DNA from: Bacillus sp. MM2020_4
Lineage (GTDB): Bacteria > Bacillota > Bacilli > Bacillales > Cytobacillaceae
Direction of reading: 5' to 3'
Assembly: GCF_011250555.1 (NCBI RefSeq)
Contig: NZ_JAANMZ010000029.1
Coordinates: 1 to 57,753, forward strand
DNA: 57,753 bases
Shown here: positions 49,876 through 57,753 of the stretch, piece after piece
Layout: each line of letters starts with the position of its first letter
Numbering within the stretch: the stretch's first letter is position 1
Made by a program: the position numbers and the translations under genes
The notes under the pieces: model-generated
Told to the model about the DNA's origin: nothing
What the model saw: the letters and a program-made list of their open reading frames with translations, nothing else
Databases searched by the model: none

Positions 49876-50364
49876 TTATGGGTGAATCTTTACGCTTGTT
49901 CCATTGGGAACCATACCTGCGAGCTGCAGGACATCCCGATTATACATTCGCACACAGCCATGAGAAACCGCCTTTCCAATTGAACTAGGGTCATTCGTCC
50001 CATGAATCCCGTAGCTTTGTTTTGACAAGGATAGCCACAATACACCAAATGGACCACCGGGATTGTACTGCCGATTCACTATGACAAAATCCCCTGATGG
50101 CGTATGTGTTAGCATCTTGCCAACGGCAATCGGATAAATCTTTGCCAGCTTTCCATTATGATAAAGTGTAAGTTTCTTCTTTCCTACCGATATTTGAATA
50201 CTATAAGGTATTGAACTGGGCTCCGGAAGCCCAGGAATTTTAATCTTTTGGCCGACATGCAAATGCCCAATCCCGGGATTGGCGGCATAAAGGTGTTGCA
50301 AACTAACTCGAAAATCTCCCGAAATGGTACCAAGTGTTTCACCAGATTTAACTGTATAAATCAT
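49876..50364 (-). CDS. ykuD: L,D-transpeptidase with LysM domain (YkuD)
   Basis: A 162-aa protein, close to B. subtilis YkuD (164 aa). An N-terminal LysM domain (about 1-45, [16 protein letters not shown]) binds peptidoglycan. The YkuD catalytic domain carries [11 protein letters not shown], the His in YGIHGTND and the active-site Cys in [10 protein letters not shown]. It links or trims peptidoglycan stem peptides with 3-3 bonds and is found in the spore envelope of B. subtilis. No signal peptide, as in YkuD. Start ATG behind AGGTGGG. Confidence 0.92.
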   Translation of the reverse strand: MIYTVKSGETLGTISGDFRVSLQHLYAANPGIGHLHVGQKIKIPGLPEPSSIPYSIQISVGKKKLTLYHNGKLAKIYPIAVGKMLTHTPSGDFVIVNRQYNPGGPFGVLWLSLSKQSYGIHGTNDPSSIGKAVSHGCVRMYNRDVLQLAGMVPNGTSVKIHP

Positions 50365-50387
50365 GCTTTTCCCACCTATTCAAAGTA

Positions 50388-51890
50388 TCATTCAAATCGG
50401 AATAATGGTGACATATCTTCGCGGATGTGATTTATATAAAAATAATCATTACTTGCCGAATCATAGAGATAATCCTTTTTCCATTCGTCAATATTTAGTG
50501 TTATTTCCTTAATTGCCTTGACAAACAATAATATCTCTTCGTTTGTCATGATGGGATGAACCGAGAATCGCACCCAGCCCGGTTTGTTCGACAAATCCCC
50601 AAGATTAATTTTTTCCGTAATCTGCTTAGAAGCCTCTTGGTCGATCTTAAAAAGGTAATGCCCGTACGTTCCGGCACAGGAACATCCACCCCTAACTTGG
50701 ATCCCGAAACGATCATTAAGTAACCTGACGACTAAATTATAATGAATATCATCAATATAGAATGAAACAATCCCAAGACGATCTTTTATATGTCCATTTA
50801 ATATATGCACACCTGGAATATCTTCCAAGTTTGAGAGTAAAAGTGTAACCTGGTCTCTCTCTCTGTTGATGATATTTTCCACACCCATTTGCTCCTTCAA
50901 ATTTAGGCATAGCGCCGTGCGAATGGCTTGAAGAATACCAGGTGTCCCTCCATCCTCCCGTAACTCAATAGCCTTATAATATTGGTGCTCCCCCCAAGGA
51001 TTTGTCCAAGTTACCGTCCCTCCACCGGGGTGGTCTGGGATCTTGTTCGTATAAATCCTCGAATCAAAGACCAAAACTCCGCTCGTTCCCGGGCCCCCTA
51101 AAAATTTATGTGGGGAGAAAAAGACGGCATCTAGTTTTTCGAGTGGATCCTTGGGATGCATATCCATTTTTACATATGGTGCAGATGCTGCGAAATCAAC
51201 AAAACAAAGTCCTCCATGTTGATGCATGAGTCTTGCTAATTGATAATAGGGGGTTTGGATTCCGGTTACATTAGAACACGCAGTGAATGAACCAATTTTC
51301 AAGGGTCGGTCCTTATAAAAATTTAGGAGCTGCACCAGGTGATGTACATCCACCCTTCCATCTGCATCAGGATCTATAAGCACTACATCCGCTAACGTCT
51401 CTAGCCAGGATGTTTGATTCGAATGATGCTCCATATGAGTCAAAAAAATAACGGGCCGGGCCTTTTCAGGTAGCCGAAGGCGATCTTTCCATTGTTCATG
51501 CACGCGAAGTCCTAATATCCGCTGCAGCTTATTAATAACAGATGTCATCCCAAAGCCATCAAGAATCACAACGTCATGCGGGTCCGCATTTACATGTTCT
51601 TTAATGATCGTTTTTGATTGCCTATAAATGCCCGTCATCATTAAACTGGTAATATTTGATTCTGTATGCGTATTCGCCATATAGGGCCCGAATACCTCAG
51701 AAATTTTTTGTTCGATTGGTCGATATAGTCGCCCGCTTGCCGTCCAATCCGCATAGATTATGGTCTTCTTTCCAAAGGGAGCCTCAAATTCCTGGTTCAT
51801 TCCAATCACATGTGAGCGAAACGTTTGAAAATATTCCTCAAGATGATCTGGGATACGAATGGTTTTCCTTCCAATAGTAGCAGTAATCAT
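50388..51890 (-). CDS. Class V aminotransferase-fold PLP enzyme (cysteine desulfurase-like)
   Basis: A 500-aa PLP enzyme. The cofactor lysine lies in FFSPHKFLGGPGTSG; the substrate-binding TACSNVTGIQTP and the C-terminal GGCSCAGTYGHY resemble cysteine desulfurases. It is about 100 residues longer than SufS or IscS, owing to N- and C-terminal extensions, and has no suf or isc genes nearby, so a desulfurase function is uncertain. The ATG at 51890 follows GAGGTGG. It starts 24 bases after the ykuD frame on the same strand, but each has its own ribosome site. Confidence 0.78.
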   Translation of the reverse strand: MITATIGRKTIRIPDHLEEYFQTFRSHVIGMNQEFEAPFGKKTIIYADWTASGRLYRPIEQKISEVFGPYMANTHTESNITSLMMTGIYRQSKTIIKEHVNADPHDVVILDGFGMTSVINKLQRILGLRVHEQWKDRLRLPEKARPVIFLTHMEHHSNQTSWLETLADVVLIDPDADGRVDVHHLVQLLNFYKDRPLKIGSFTACSNVTGIQTPYYQLARLMHQHGGLCFVDFAASAPYVKMDMHPKDPLEKLDAVFFSPHKFLGGPGTSGVLVFDSRIYTNKIPDHPGGGTVTWTNPWGEHQYYKAIELREDGGTPGILQAIRTALCLNLKEQMGVENIINRERDQVTLLLSNLEDIPGVHILNGHIKDRLGIVSFYIDDIHYNLVVRLLNDRFGIQVRGGCSCAGTYGHYLFKIDQEASKQITEKINLGDLSNKPGWVRFSVHPIMTNEEILLFVKAIKEITLNIDEWKKDYLYDSASNDYFYINHIREDMSPLFRFE

Positions 51891-52051
51891 TAGTTTCCAC
51901 CTCACAATTAAGTCTTGTTACTCACTATATGCAGGACACTTTTATGCTGTTTCACTTTGCTTTTATCAAAAGGATGTTTTAATTTTTTGAGGGTGTGTGA
52001 ATTTTTTGTGATTTAGAACGTGGATTATAATTGAATAACCAATAATGTTTA

Positions 52052-52238
52052 AATAAGAGGAGATTTTCCGGTTAATTCCATAACGGAGATTGTTTCGGGG
52101 TAAATAAGTGGAGGTTTTCCGGTTATGAAAAGAAAAATCCACTATTTTTACGTTTTTTGATTCAATAGGCGGAATTCCTCCGTCTATTGAATCAATTTTC
52201 AGTGCTATTTCCTTAATAAGCGAAATTTCTCTGCTTAT
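52052..52238. repeat. Cluster of degenerate palindromic repeats
   Basis: Five related units stand in a row: 52052-52075, 52079-52102, 52102-52125, 52157-52195 and 52213-52238. Each is an imperfect palindrome of the type AATAAGnGGA..TCCGnTTATT. The fourth is nearly perfect over 39 bases (one G-U), the fifth has arms AATAAGC and GCTTATT. They fill the gap between the aminotransferase gene and the 54-aa gene; no reading frame with a ribosome site is present in 51905-52333. Confidence 0.75.
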
Positions 52239-52333
52239 TTATCAGACTTCCTTTAGCATCTAATGATCTTGTACAGCTTACGTGCGGTTTCGTGAATAAT
52301 AATTGATGAGGAGAAAATGCTAAAATCAACATT

Positions 52334-52498
52334 TTAAGGTCCAAAATTATTGGGTCCGAAGGGATTTTCTGGTGGATATTCCTCTAACTTATCAGCTGTT
52401 CTTTCATCTGGTGAAGTCGCCCCAGATTTTTTATCAAAATAAATGGCTATTCCAGCTAATATAATGATAGGTGTAAATATATAAATCCAAATCATCAT
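52334..52498 (-). CDS. Small single-pass membrane protein (54 aa)
   Basis: GGAGGTG stands four and seven bases before the paired ATGs at 52498 and 52495. The product has an N-terminal membrane helix (MMIWIYIFTPIIILAGIAIY) followed by a hydrophilic, proline-rich tail ending PPENPFGPNNFGP. It is likely membrane-anchored with a cytoplasmic tail. No family is recognised. It is too short for routine ORF calling. Confidence 0.65.
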   Translation of the reverse strand: MMIWIYIFTPIIILAGIAIYFDKKSGATSPDERTADKLEEYPPENPFGPNNFGP

Positions 52499-52507
52499 AA
52501 CACCTCC

Positions 52508-52808
52508 AAACTAACCAACGAATTACTAATATTATATTACAAACTTAACTTTTTTTTACAATTTTTTAACTTTACTACCCTTCTACTTCAATTGATATTA
52601 TTCATCTATATTTTTCTTTTTCGTATTAAATTTTTTTTCAACGGGAAACCACCTTCCCCTAACATTTACCTAATCTTATTTATTCCATACTAGTTAATTA
52701 ATTTCCTTCTTGAAAAGACCTTAACCGTTCTTTAGTTCTCCAATAAGTTGAAATCCTATATAATATTATTAATAACTTATTAAACGTTGCGAATTATTAA
52801 AAAGAGGG
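52508..52808. other. AT-rich gene-free stretch
   Basis: About 300 bases with very low GC and several T runs. No reading frame with a ribosome site, no strong hairpin and no repeat was seen. It probably holds promoters of the 54-aa gene (minus strand), but none stands out. Confidence 0.6.
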
Positions 52809-52845
52809 GAAAAAATAAAAGGCTATCGAAAGTTTTCGACAGCCT
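52809..52845 (-). terminator. Intrinsic terminator after the 115-aa gene
   Basis: AGGCTATCGAAA and TTTCGACAGCCT pair (one G-U/A-C pair), and the minus strand continues UUUUAUUUUUU. It lies about 50 bases beyond the stop codon at 52895. Confidence 0.75.
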
Positions 52846-52894
52846 GAAGGCCATTGATAAAATGATTGGTTTTTTTGCCTAATGAATAAGGTTC

Positions 52895-53242
52895 TTAGTA
52901 AGTGGTAATCCGGGCGGTTTCCTTTTTAGTTACTTCATCAATTTTTTGAATAAACATTTGAAAAACTCTTCTTTTTTCCTCAAGGTCCTTTATGTATTCC
53001 TTCAGCTGGTTATAGCTTTCTTCAAACGGCTTATGGTACATTTCACGAATTTTTTCAATGATTTCCTCGTTTACTGTCGATTGAATCACCTGTTTTGTGA
53101 TTCCATATTTATAGGAGTACACTTTCAATTCCTGTGCCACTTCATCATATTCGTTCGCAATTTCAGTCAAGACTAATGAAATATCGTCCTTCCACTCATC
53201 AAGTGATTTTTGTAAATACGATTTTGCTAATGTTTCTTCCAT
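52895..53242 (-). CDS. Hypothetical helical/coiled-coil protein (115 aa)
   Basis: A 115-aa cytoplasmic protein that is almost entirely helical and charged, with coiled-coil character in ISLVLTEIANEYDEVAQELK and QLKEYIKDLEEKRRVFQMF. No domain is recognised. The ribosome site GGGCGGGTG is moderate. It is a single gene ending in a terminator. Confidence 0.6.
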   Translation of the reverse strand: MEETLAKSYLQKSLDEWKDDISLVLTEIANEYDEVAQELKVYSYKYGITKQVIQSTVNEEIIEKIREMYHKPFEESYNQLKEYIKDLEEKRRVFQMFIQKIDEVTKKETARITTY

Positions 53243-53341
53243 GTAAACACCCGCCCTATTAGTCTAGATTATATTAACACTATTATAACGGTGTTTGATT
53301 ACATAGAGATTTCGGACAGTTTACAGAATATTATCAAACAT

Positions 53342-53386
53342 AATAGAACTGTGACAATCCTTTCGAAATGGCGGCACAGTTCTATT
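53342..53386. terminator. Hairpin terminator next to the DUF2935 gene
   Basis: AATAGAACTGTG and CACAGTTCTATT are perfect 12-base arms around a 21-base loop, with Ts on the plus-strand side. It sits eight bases beyond the stop of the DUF2935 gene. Confidence 0.65.
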
Positions 53387-53391
53387 TTTTT

Positions 53392-54216
53392 TTAACTAAA
53401 AGAGGGTTTCCTTAATGAACAATTTGTACTCTCTGCATGAAGCTCTGGCGCAAATTCGGCTAATTTCTTGATGAAATAGCAGGTTTCCGGAAAGTGATGT
53501 TCTAAAAATCTTAAGGTAGTCTTATTAAGTATTCGTTCTCCATTGTACTTTTCAACGACAGACCGGATATACAAATTCATTTCAATGACGGTTCTGCCGA
53601 CTTCCAATGCCAATTCTTTTTGCCGCGGGAATCCCTGCTCGGTAAATCGTAAAAATCCCTTTATGTGATGATTCTGAAGGATAAACATCTGGAACTTTTG
53701 CGCATAGGCATTTGTTTGCCTGTCAACCGCTAATTCTATTGGGTCTATTAAATTCCTTAATAAAATAATATGCCCTAATTGATCCTCAAGCCATAAATCC
53801 AACAGTTCATCGAGTTTAAGCGGCACAGGTTGTTGTCCATTAGACTGGTAAGACAAAAGCCGCAAATACTCTTGATTTTCATTTAATGTACCATTCAAGT
53901 AAGTTGGTGATAAATTTAGGTTAATCTGATTTTTAATCCGTAAATTTTGCAAATGCCCTTCAAAAAGGAAATACTCATAGGCAACTGAATATGCCCGTTT
54001 CGCAAATGCAGTCATTTGAGTTGACGAGAAACCTAATGCGGGATTCATTTGCCGAAGTTGATTGAGCACGGTTCCAAATGATTGAATGAAACTTTTAGCC
54101 GCCGTGATTTCCTTTTCTTCTTCCACCGACAAATGATCACGAACGAAGATAGCATGATCCTGCAAGATTTCCAACCAAAATAAATGCTCCTCCCACACAC
54201 TAATAGTCGTTGCCAT
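53392..54216 (-). CDS. DUF2935 domain-containing protein
   Basis: A 274-aa helical protein of the DUF2935 family found in Bacillus and Clostridium. It has two copies of a helical unit: SVWEEHLFWLEILQDHAIFV (about 6-25) and LWLEDQLGHIILLRNLIDP (about 150-168), each with a histidine that could bind metal in a hemerythrin-like bundle. The function is unknown. The ATG at 54216, with AAGGAGGG upstream, replaces the longer frame from 54249. Confidence 0.85.
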   Translation of the reverse strand: MATTISVWEEHLFWLEILQDHAIFVRDHLSVEEEKEITAAKSFIQSFGTVLNQLRQMNPALGFSSTQMTAFAKRAYSVAYEYFLFEGHLQNLRIKNQINLNLSPTYLNGTLNENQEYLRLLSYQSNGQQPVPLKLDELLDLWLEDQLGHIILLRNLIDPIELAVDRQTNAYAQKFQMFILQNHHIKGFLRFTEQGFPRQKELALEVGRTVIEMNLYIRSVVEKYNGERILNKTTLRFLEHHFPETCYFIKKLAEFAPELHAESTNCSLRKPSFS

Positions 54217-54465
54217 CCCATCCCTCCTTATAAGAGCATATTCATTCAAACATAAATCTTGTTATGACAAACAGAAAATAACATAAAAAAATGATTACCC
54301 TAATCCGGAGTAACTGCGCATATTGCAAGAATATGTTGTTATTTCGTGATTTCAGTCTTGTTTTGAGAGCTTTTGTCATGGAGCAGGAAAAACAACTACT
54401 AGATGGTGAATAATTATGAAAAGAAGATTTATTTCCTAGAGATTAGTAGAGAGGAATGATGAAGT

Positions 54466-55341
54466 TTGAAGACTTATACATTAAAAGAAGTTTCTAAAAA
54501 AATAAATGTTCCACCGGGAATGATTCGCCAATGGGAAAAAGATTATGTTGATTTCCTTGATATTTCACGTTCCAAACAGGGAGCGCGAATTTATACAGAC
54601 ATGGAAATTGAACAATTGTTAGAAATTAAACAAATGGCCGACAAAAAGGTCAGCAAGGAAATGATCCGGCAATGGCTACATAAAAGGCAGGAGCCCGTTG
54701 AAGAAGAACTCTCCCCTGTGCCTGAAGTCTCCTTAGAAATCGTTTCTGAAGAAATGATTACCCCTGTGTCAATTGAAGAAAGCGCCCTTAAAAATACCGA
54801 GCTCTTTTTCGAAGCAATGGAATCCTATAAAAAAACGTTCTTAAGTGAAGTAAAGGAAGAAATCCGCAGTGTCGTCCGGAAAGAGGTTTTAGAAGAAGTA
54901 AAAAAGGAAATCACAAAAGGCACTTATTATACAGTGAAATCCATTTCCGACTCGATTTATAAATCCACTGAAAACACAAAAGCAGAAATTCATCTGTTAG
55001 CGGAGAATCTTGAAAGGTCTTCAGAGGTCACAGCTGATTCTTTGCAGTACCTTGCCAATAATATAGCAAATGTTTCTCATGAAACCACTGAAGAGATCTT
55101 TTCACTGTCCAAACAGCTATCGGAGACCACTGAAGAAATATCTCATTATGTGGATGTAACCAATAATGAAATCTCCAATCTTTCAGAAGTGATTTCACAA
55201 GACCGTGAATTCTTTATTGAAGAGCGTAATCAATACCGACATGAAGTGACACAAAGAGAAGCAGCCTTTCAGCAAATGTTGACCAGTTTTCGTGATGTCG
55301 CAGCTGCAAAAGAGAAGAAATGGTGGAAATTTTGGTCTTAA
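54466..55341 (+). CDS. MerR-type DNA-binding protein with long coiled coil (RacA-like)
   Basis: A 291-aa protein. Residues 1-70 form a MerR-type helix-turn-helix (TLKEVSKKINVPPGMIRQWEKD, IYTDMEIEQLLEIKQM). The rest is a long acidic coiled coil (about 90-280) that ends in an aromatic basic tail AKEKKWWKFWS, well suited to dip into a membrane. TTG start at 54466 behind GAGAGGAATGATG. It lies directly upstream of racA, which has the same plan, suggesting a related role in chromosome or membrane anchoring. No MerR effector domain is present. Confidence 0.7.
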   Translation: MKTYTLKEVSKKINVPPGMIRQWEKDYVDFLDISRSKQGARIYTDMEIEQLLEIKQMADKKVSKEMIRQWLHKRQEPVEEELSPVPEVSLEIVSEEMITPVSIEESALKNTELFFEAMESYKKTFLSEVKEEIRSVVRKEVLEEVKKEITKGTYYTVKSISDSIYKSTENTKAEIHLLAENLERSSEVTADSLQYLANNIANVSHETTEEIFSLSKQLSETTEEISHYVDVTNNEISNLSEVISQDREFFIEERNQYRHEVTQREAAFQQMLTSFRDVAAAKEKKWWKFWS

Positions 55342-55446
55342 CCAGAAAGGTTACTATTATATAAAGCTCCTTTAATTTCTTGTGCGTTTTACTTTGCATA
55401 TCGTCACTCGTGGATTACGGTTATTTAATCATTAGGGGGATTCGAC

Positions 55447-55968
55447 ATGAATACAAGTGAAGTAGCAAAATTATTAGGGGTATCTGCTAGTACAGTTCAG
55501 CGCTGGGTAAAACAGCTTGAGCTGCCAATGGAAAAAAATGAGCGGGGACATTATCACTTTAGCCGCGAGGATATTCATCTATTAAAAGAAATTCATGATC
55601 AACTTCAAAAGGGAACCTTATTGCATGAAATAACCCCAGTCAATGAGAAAAAAAGTGTCAGAAGAGGTGCTGTGAAATCAGTCGAAAATGATCAAGCATT
55701 TGAAAAATTAACCGCAAAAGTGAGCGAAATGGAAATAAAACTGAATGACAAGGCAGATTCAGTTGCTTCCTATCAACTCCTTCAGCATCGCCGTGAAATT
55801 GAGGAATTGCAGGATCAAATAAAATTATTAACCCAACAACTTGACCTACTTCAAAACCAGGTCAAAGAGCTAAACGATCCTATACAAACTGAAAAACCTA
55901 TCCTGTTGGATTCAAGCAAAGTCAAAAGAAAAAGGAAAAATTTCGTCAGTTCCATTTTTGGCTTTTGA
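55447..55968 (+). CDS. racA: Chromosome-anchoring protein RacA
   Basis: A 173-aa protein (B. subtilis RacA 184 aa). N-terminal MerR-type helix-turn-helix NTSEVAKLLGVSASTVQRWVKQL and GHYHFSREDI; a coiled coil (about 85-150) and a basic hydrophobic end KRKRKNFVSSIFGF. RacA binds DNA near the origin and, through DivIVA, tethers chromosomes to the cell poles early in sporulation. Start ATG preceded by TAGGGGG. Downstream is a strong terminator. Confidence 0.88.
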   Translation: MNTSEVAKLLGVSASTVQRWVKQLELPMEKNERGHYHFSREDIHLLKEIHDQLQKGTLLHEITPVNEKKSVRRGAVKSVENDQAFEKLTAKVSEMEIKLNDKADSVASYQLLQHRREIEELQDQIKLLTQQLDLLQNQVKELNDPIQTEKPILLDSSKVKRKRKNFVSSIFGF

Positions 55969-55990
55969 AAGACTTCTACAAAAGGCAAAA

Positions 55991-56025
55991 TAAAGACCGA
56001 CCGTATTGGATACAGTCGGTCTTTA
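55991..56025. terminator. Intrinsic terminator between racA and the GreA-like gene
   Basis: AAAGACCGAC and GTCGGTCTTT are perfect arms around a 13-base loop, 20 bases past the racA stop. Flanks are only mildly T-rich. Confidence 0.7.
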
Positions 56026-56057
56026 CGAATGATTTCAATGAATATGGTTACAAGTAC

Positions 56058-56522
56058 TTACGCTTCTTTATACTGCCCTTCCATTTCAAATAAATCCCCA
56101 ACAAAGGAAATATTCCTAATTGTTACTTGGAGATCTCCGGTAGGTATTTTAAGTGAAAGCTGCTCACCGTGTTTCCTTAGAAGTAGTTGTCTGCCAACCG
56201 GAGATAAAAAGGAAATAAAGCCGCTATCCGGGTTTGATTGTTCTGGCAGGCAGATGACAAAGTCTTCTGTTTCTTGATCCTCCTCAAAGAGTACCGTCAC
56301 CTTTGTACCGATAAAAACTTTGGGAAACACTGAAGGTGGACCCTTTTTGCTCGCTTTTGATAGTAATTCTTCCACCTCTAAAACATACAGGTTAAAAAAG
56401 TGTTTAATCCGTTCTTGGATTGGTGTTGAAGATAAATAAAGATTGGTTAAATCCTTGATATTTTCATCCAAGTACACCAATTGCTGAGCATAAAATTCAC
56501 GTGTCTGGTTTCTATGGTTCAT
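56058..56522 (-). CDS. GreA/GreB-family protein
   Basis: A 154-aa protein with a helical N-terminal part (about 1-75, YAQQLVYLDENIKDLTNL) and a C-terminal strand-rich domain (about 78-150, FIGTKVTVLFEEDQETEDF, ISFLSPVGRQLLLRKHGEQL) like that of GreA. GreA helps RNA polymerase to cleave backtracked RNA, but this protein lacks the usual Asp/Glu tip of the coiled coil in a recognisable place, so it may be a Gfh- or Rnk-like variant. The ATG at 56522 follows GGAGG. Confidence 0.75.
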   Translation of the reverse strand: MNHRNQTREFYAQQLVYLDENIKDLTNLYLSSTPIQERIKHFFNLYVLEVEELLSKASKKGPPSVFPKVFIGTKVTVLFEEDQETEDFVICLPEQSNPDSGFISFLSPVGRQLLLRKHGEQLSLKIPTGDLQVTIRNISFVGDLFEMEGQYKEA

Positions 56523-56597
56523 AATACGTAACCTCCAAGCTAGGGTCAAACACCCGGCAAACCTCCATGAATTGATTCATCCTTAACTCCTCCTAAA

Positions 56598-56645
56598 TAA
56601 AAAAATGAGACCTCCCATTTCTCCTGGCAGATGAATGGAAGATCT
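56598..56645 (-). terminator. Intrinsic terminator after the acyltransferase
   Basis: On the minus strand AGATCTTCCATTC pairs with GAAATGGGAGGTCT (with G-U pairs) and continues into seven Us, about 48 bases past the stop at 56693. Confidence 0.65.
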
Positions 56646-56692
56646 TAGTATAATATTACCATATCTAAACAAAAAAGTCGCTAATAGGCCAG

Positions 56693-57676
56693 TTAAGACG
56701 TAAGCTCAACAAGTGGCCGAGTATATTTTTTAATAAAGTAACTGCCTAGAATTAGACAAATGATAAAGGACAGGATGACAAGTAAGAGATAGTTCCCTGA
56801 AATGGACGGTAAACTATCAGCCGGTACCAAGGCTTGAAGTGATTTAATAATAAAACCATGGAACAAATAGACATATAGGGTTCTTTCGCCAATTTTGGTT
56901 ATTTTATATTGGGTGGATGGGATTAACGCCAAAAATCCAAACACAACGAGTAATGTGACACCATATTGGAGTGCGCGAATGAGCCCATCTGACCACTCCA
57001 TCCCTCCCATATGTTCATAAGAACTGTCAGCTAACAGCCATGGCACCGCATCTTTTGGAAAAGCCATTCCAAAGAATAATAATATAGTAATAATGATTCC
57101 CATTCCAAGGGGAAGTGAATATTTTGCCCTGATTATTTTTCTAAGTTGATTTCCATTTAATAGAAACCCCAATAAAAAATAGGGAAAGAATACAATCGTT
57201 CTTGATAAACTTAAATAACTGCCCACATTATCTACATATCCAACCAAAATCCCCAATACAATACCAACTGCAAACCCTATCCATCTTAACCTTGCAAATC
57301 CATATAACAGCAAATTCCAAAAAAACAAACTTAATAAAAACCAAAGTGTCCAATGAGGATGTAATAAATCAAAGGTTAGACGATCCTCGTTCCCAATCAC
57401 ATAATAAAAAATCGAATAGATGATTTGAAAGATCAAATAAGGGATTAAAACCTTCTTTACAGACTTTTTCAAATATCCCTTCTTTTTATATCCTTTTGCA
57501 AAATATCCGGAGATTAAGATAAACGCTGGCATATGGAATAAAAAAATTACACTATATAGTGTGAAAAGAATACCATCCTGTTCCTTTAAAGGACTGATAA
57601 GATGTCCAAAAACAACAAGAAAAATCAAAATAAATTTCGCATTATCGAAAAACTTACTCCTTTTGGTTGAAGCCAT
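56693..57676 (-). CDS. Membrane-bound acyltransferase (acyltransferase 3 family)
   Basis: A 327-aa integral membrane protein with about ten helices. It starts with the family signature FFDNAKFILIFLVVFGHL (His of the acyltransferase-3 motif), followed by FHMPAFILISGYFAKGY and LWFLLSLFFWNLL. Members O-acetylate sugars of the cell wall or exopolysaccharide; the acceptor here is unknown (B. subtilis YkrP-like proteins are the nearest I recall). Start ATG 57676 behind GGGGTGATG. The window ends 77 bases upstream. Confidence 0.85.
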   Translation of the reverse strand: MASTKRSKFFDNAKFILIFLVVFGHLISPLKEQDGILFTLYSVIFLFHMPAFILISGYFAKGYKKKGYLKKSVKKVLIPYLIFQIIYSIFYYVIGNEDRLTFDLLHPHWTLWFLLSLFFWNLLLYGFARLRWIGFAVGIVLGILVGYVDNVGSYLSLSRTIVFFPYFLLGFLLNGNQLRKIIRAKYSLPLGMGIIITILLFFGMAFPKDAVPWLLADSSYEHMGGMEWSDGLIRALQYGVTLLVVFGFLALIPSTQYKITKIGERTLYVYLFHGFIIKSLQALVPADSLPSISGNYLLLVILSFIICLILGSYFIKKYTRPLVELTS

Positions 57677-57753
57677 TTCATCACCCCGCTGTTTTTTTAT
57701 TCAAAACACTACTTGAATAAATATAAGGAGTGCACAATAGTGATACATATATC

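Noticed and set aside
50388..51890. Calling the class V aminotransferase sufS or csd
   Set aside because: It is about 100 residues too long and no iron-sulfur assembly genes are nearby.
1..57753. CRISPR arrays, prophage or complete insertion sequences
   Set aside because: No spaced direct repeats of CRISPR type, no cas, integrase, transposase or phage structural genes were seen on either strand.

Overview
The window reads as chromosome of an endospore-forming, low-GC Gram-positive of the Bacillaceae (Bacillus/Neobacillus-like). The evidence is the 5' end of a 16S rRNA gene at the left edge, strong GGAGG-type ribosome binding sites with ATG, GTG and TTG starts, U-run terminators after most operons, and sporulation genes recognised by sequence (cwlJ, csgA, racA, a DUF1657/2Duf operon). 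No prophage, transposase, CRISPR array or tRNA gene was seen. The species cannot be named from this window.

Layout. 1-484: a minus-strand rRNA operon start with two promoters. 0.5-9 kb: housekeeping genes (YitT membrane protein, methyltransferase, exoA, YibQ-like deacetylase, ppiB, a DUF2515 gene, squalene-hopene-type cyclase, mug) plus a probable stand-alone small RNA at 4791-4905 and three 51-bp tandem hairpins behind the cyclase. 9.1-13.4 kb: a putative surface redox module (Asp-rich exported protein, small anchored protein, ApbE flavin transferase, diheme ferric-reductase-like membrane protein) facing a two-component system. 13.5-18.9 kb: a second YitT protein, cwlJ, an HtrA-type protease and a second two-component system. 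19-27.4 kb: nine minus-strand genes for acyl-CoA/carboxylic acid catabolism with a TetR regulator and two matching palindromic operators. 27.5-32 kb: mixed small genes, VanW protein, methyltransferase, csgA.

32.2-36.1 kb: a third YitT gene. Behind a membrane-protein gene lies a roughly 570-nt stretch without a gene that has the marks of a large structured RNA on the minus strand: an extended -10 promoter, a 26-bp long-range helix closing it, several nested internal helices and an intrinsic terminator. Next come two DUF1657 genes and a DUF421-DUF1657 (2Duf-like) gene behind a sigma-G-like promoter. 36-45 kb: two transporters, a YodB/YodC-like HxlR-nitroreductase pair with a double palindromic operator, a fourth YitT gene, a complete lysine riboswitch controlling a lysP-type permease, and asnS with a short attenuator-like leader. 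45-57.7 kb: helD, YceI, YkuD L,D-transpeptidase, a class V aminotransferase, a block of degenerate palindromic repeats, DUF2935, a RacA-like/RacA pair, a GreA-like protein and an acyltransferase.

Functional links visible from the sequence: the TetR operators tie two transcription units of the acyl-CoA cluster together; the riboswitch ties the permease to lysine level; the HxlR operator sits between the regulator and the nitroreductase it probably controls; and the ApbE, heme-membrane and exported proteins are translationally coupled in one operon. The strongest candidate for something undescribed is the large minus-strand RNA at about 33213-33786.
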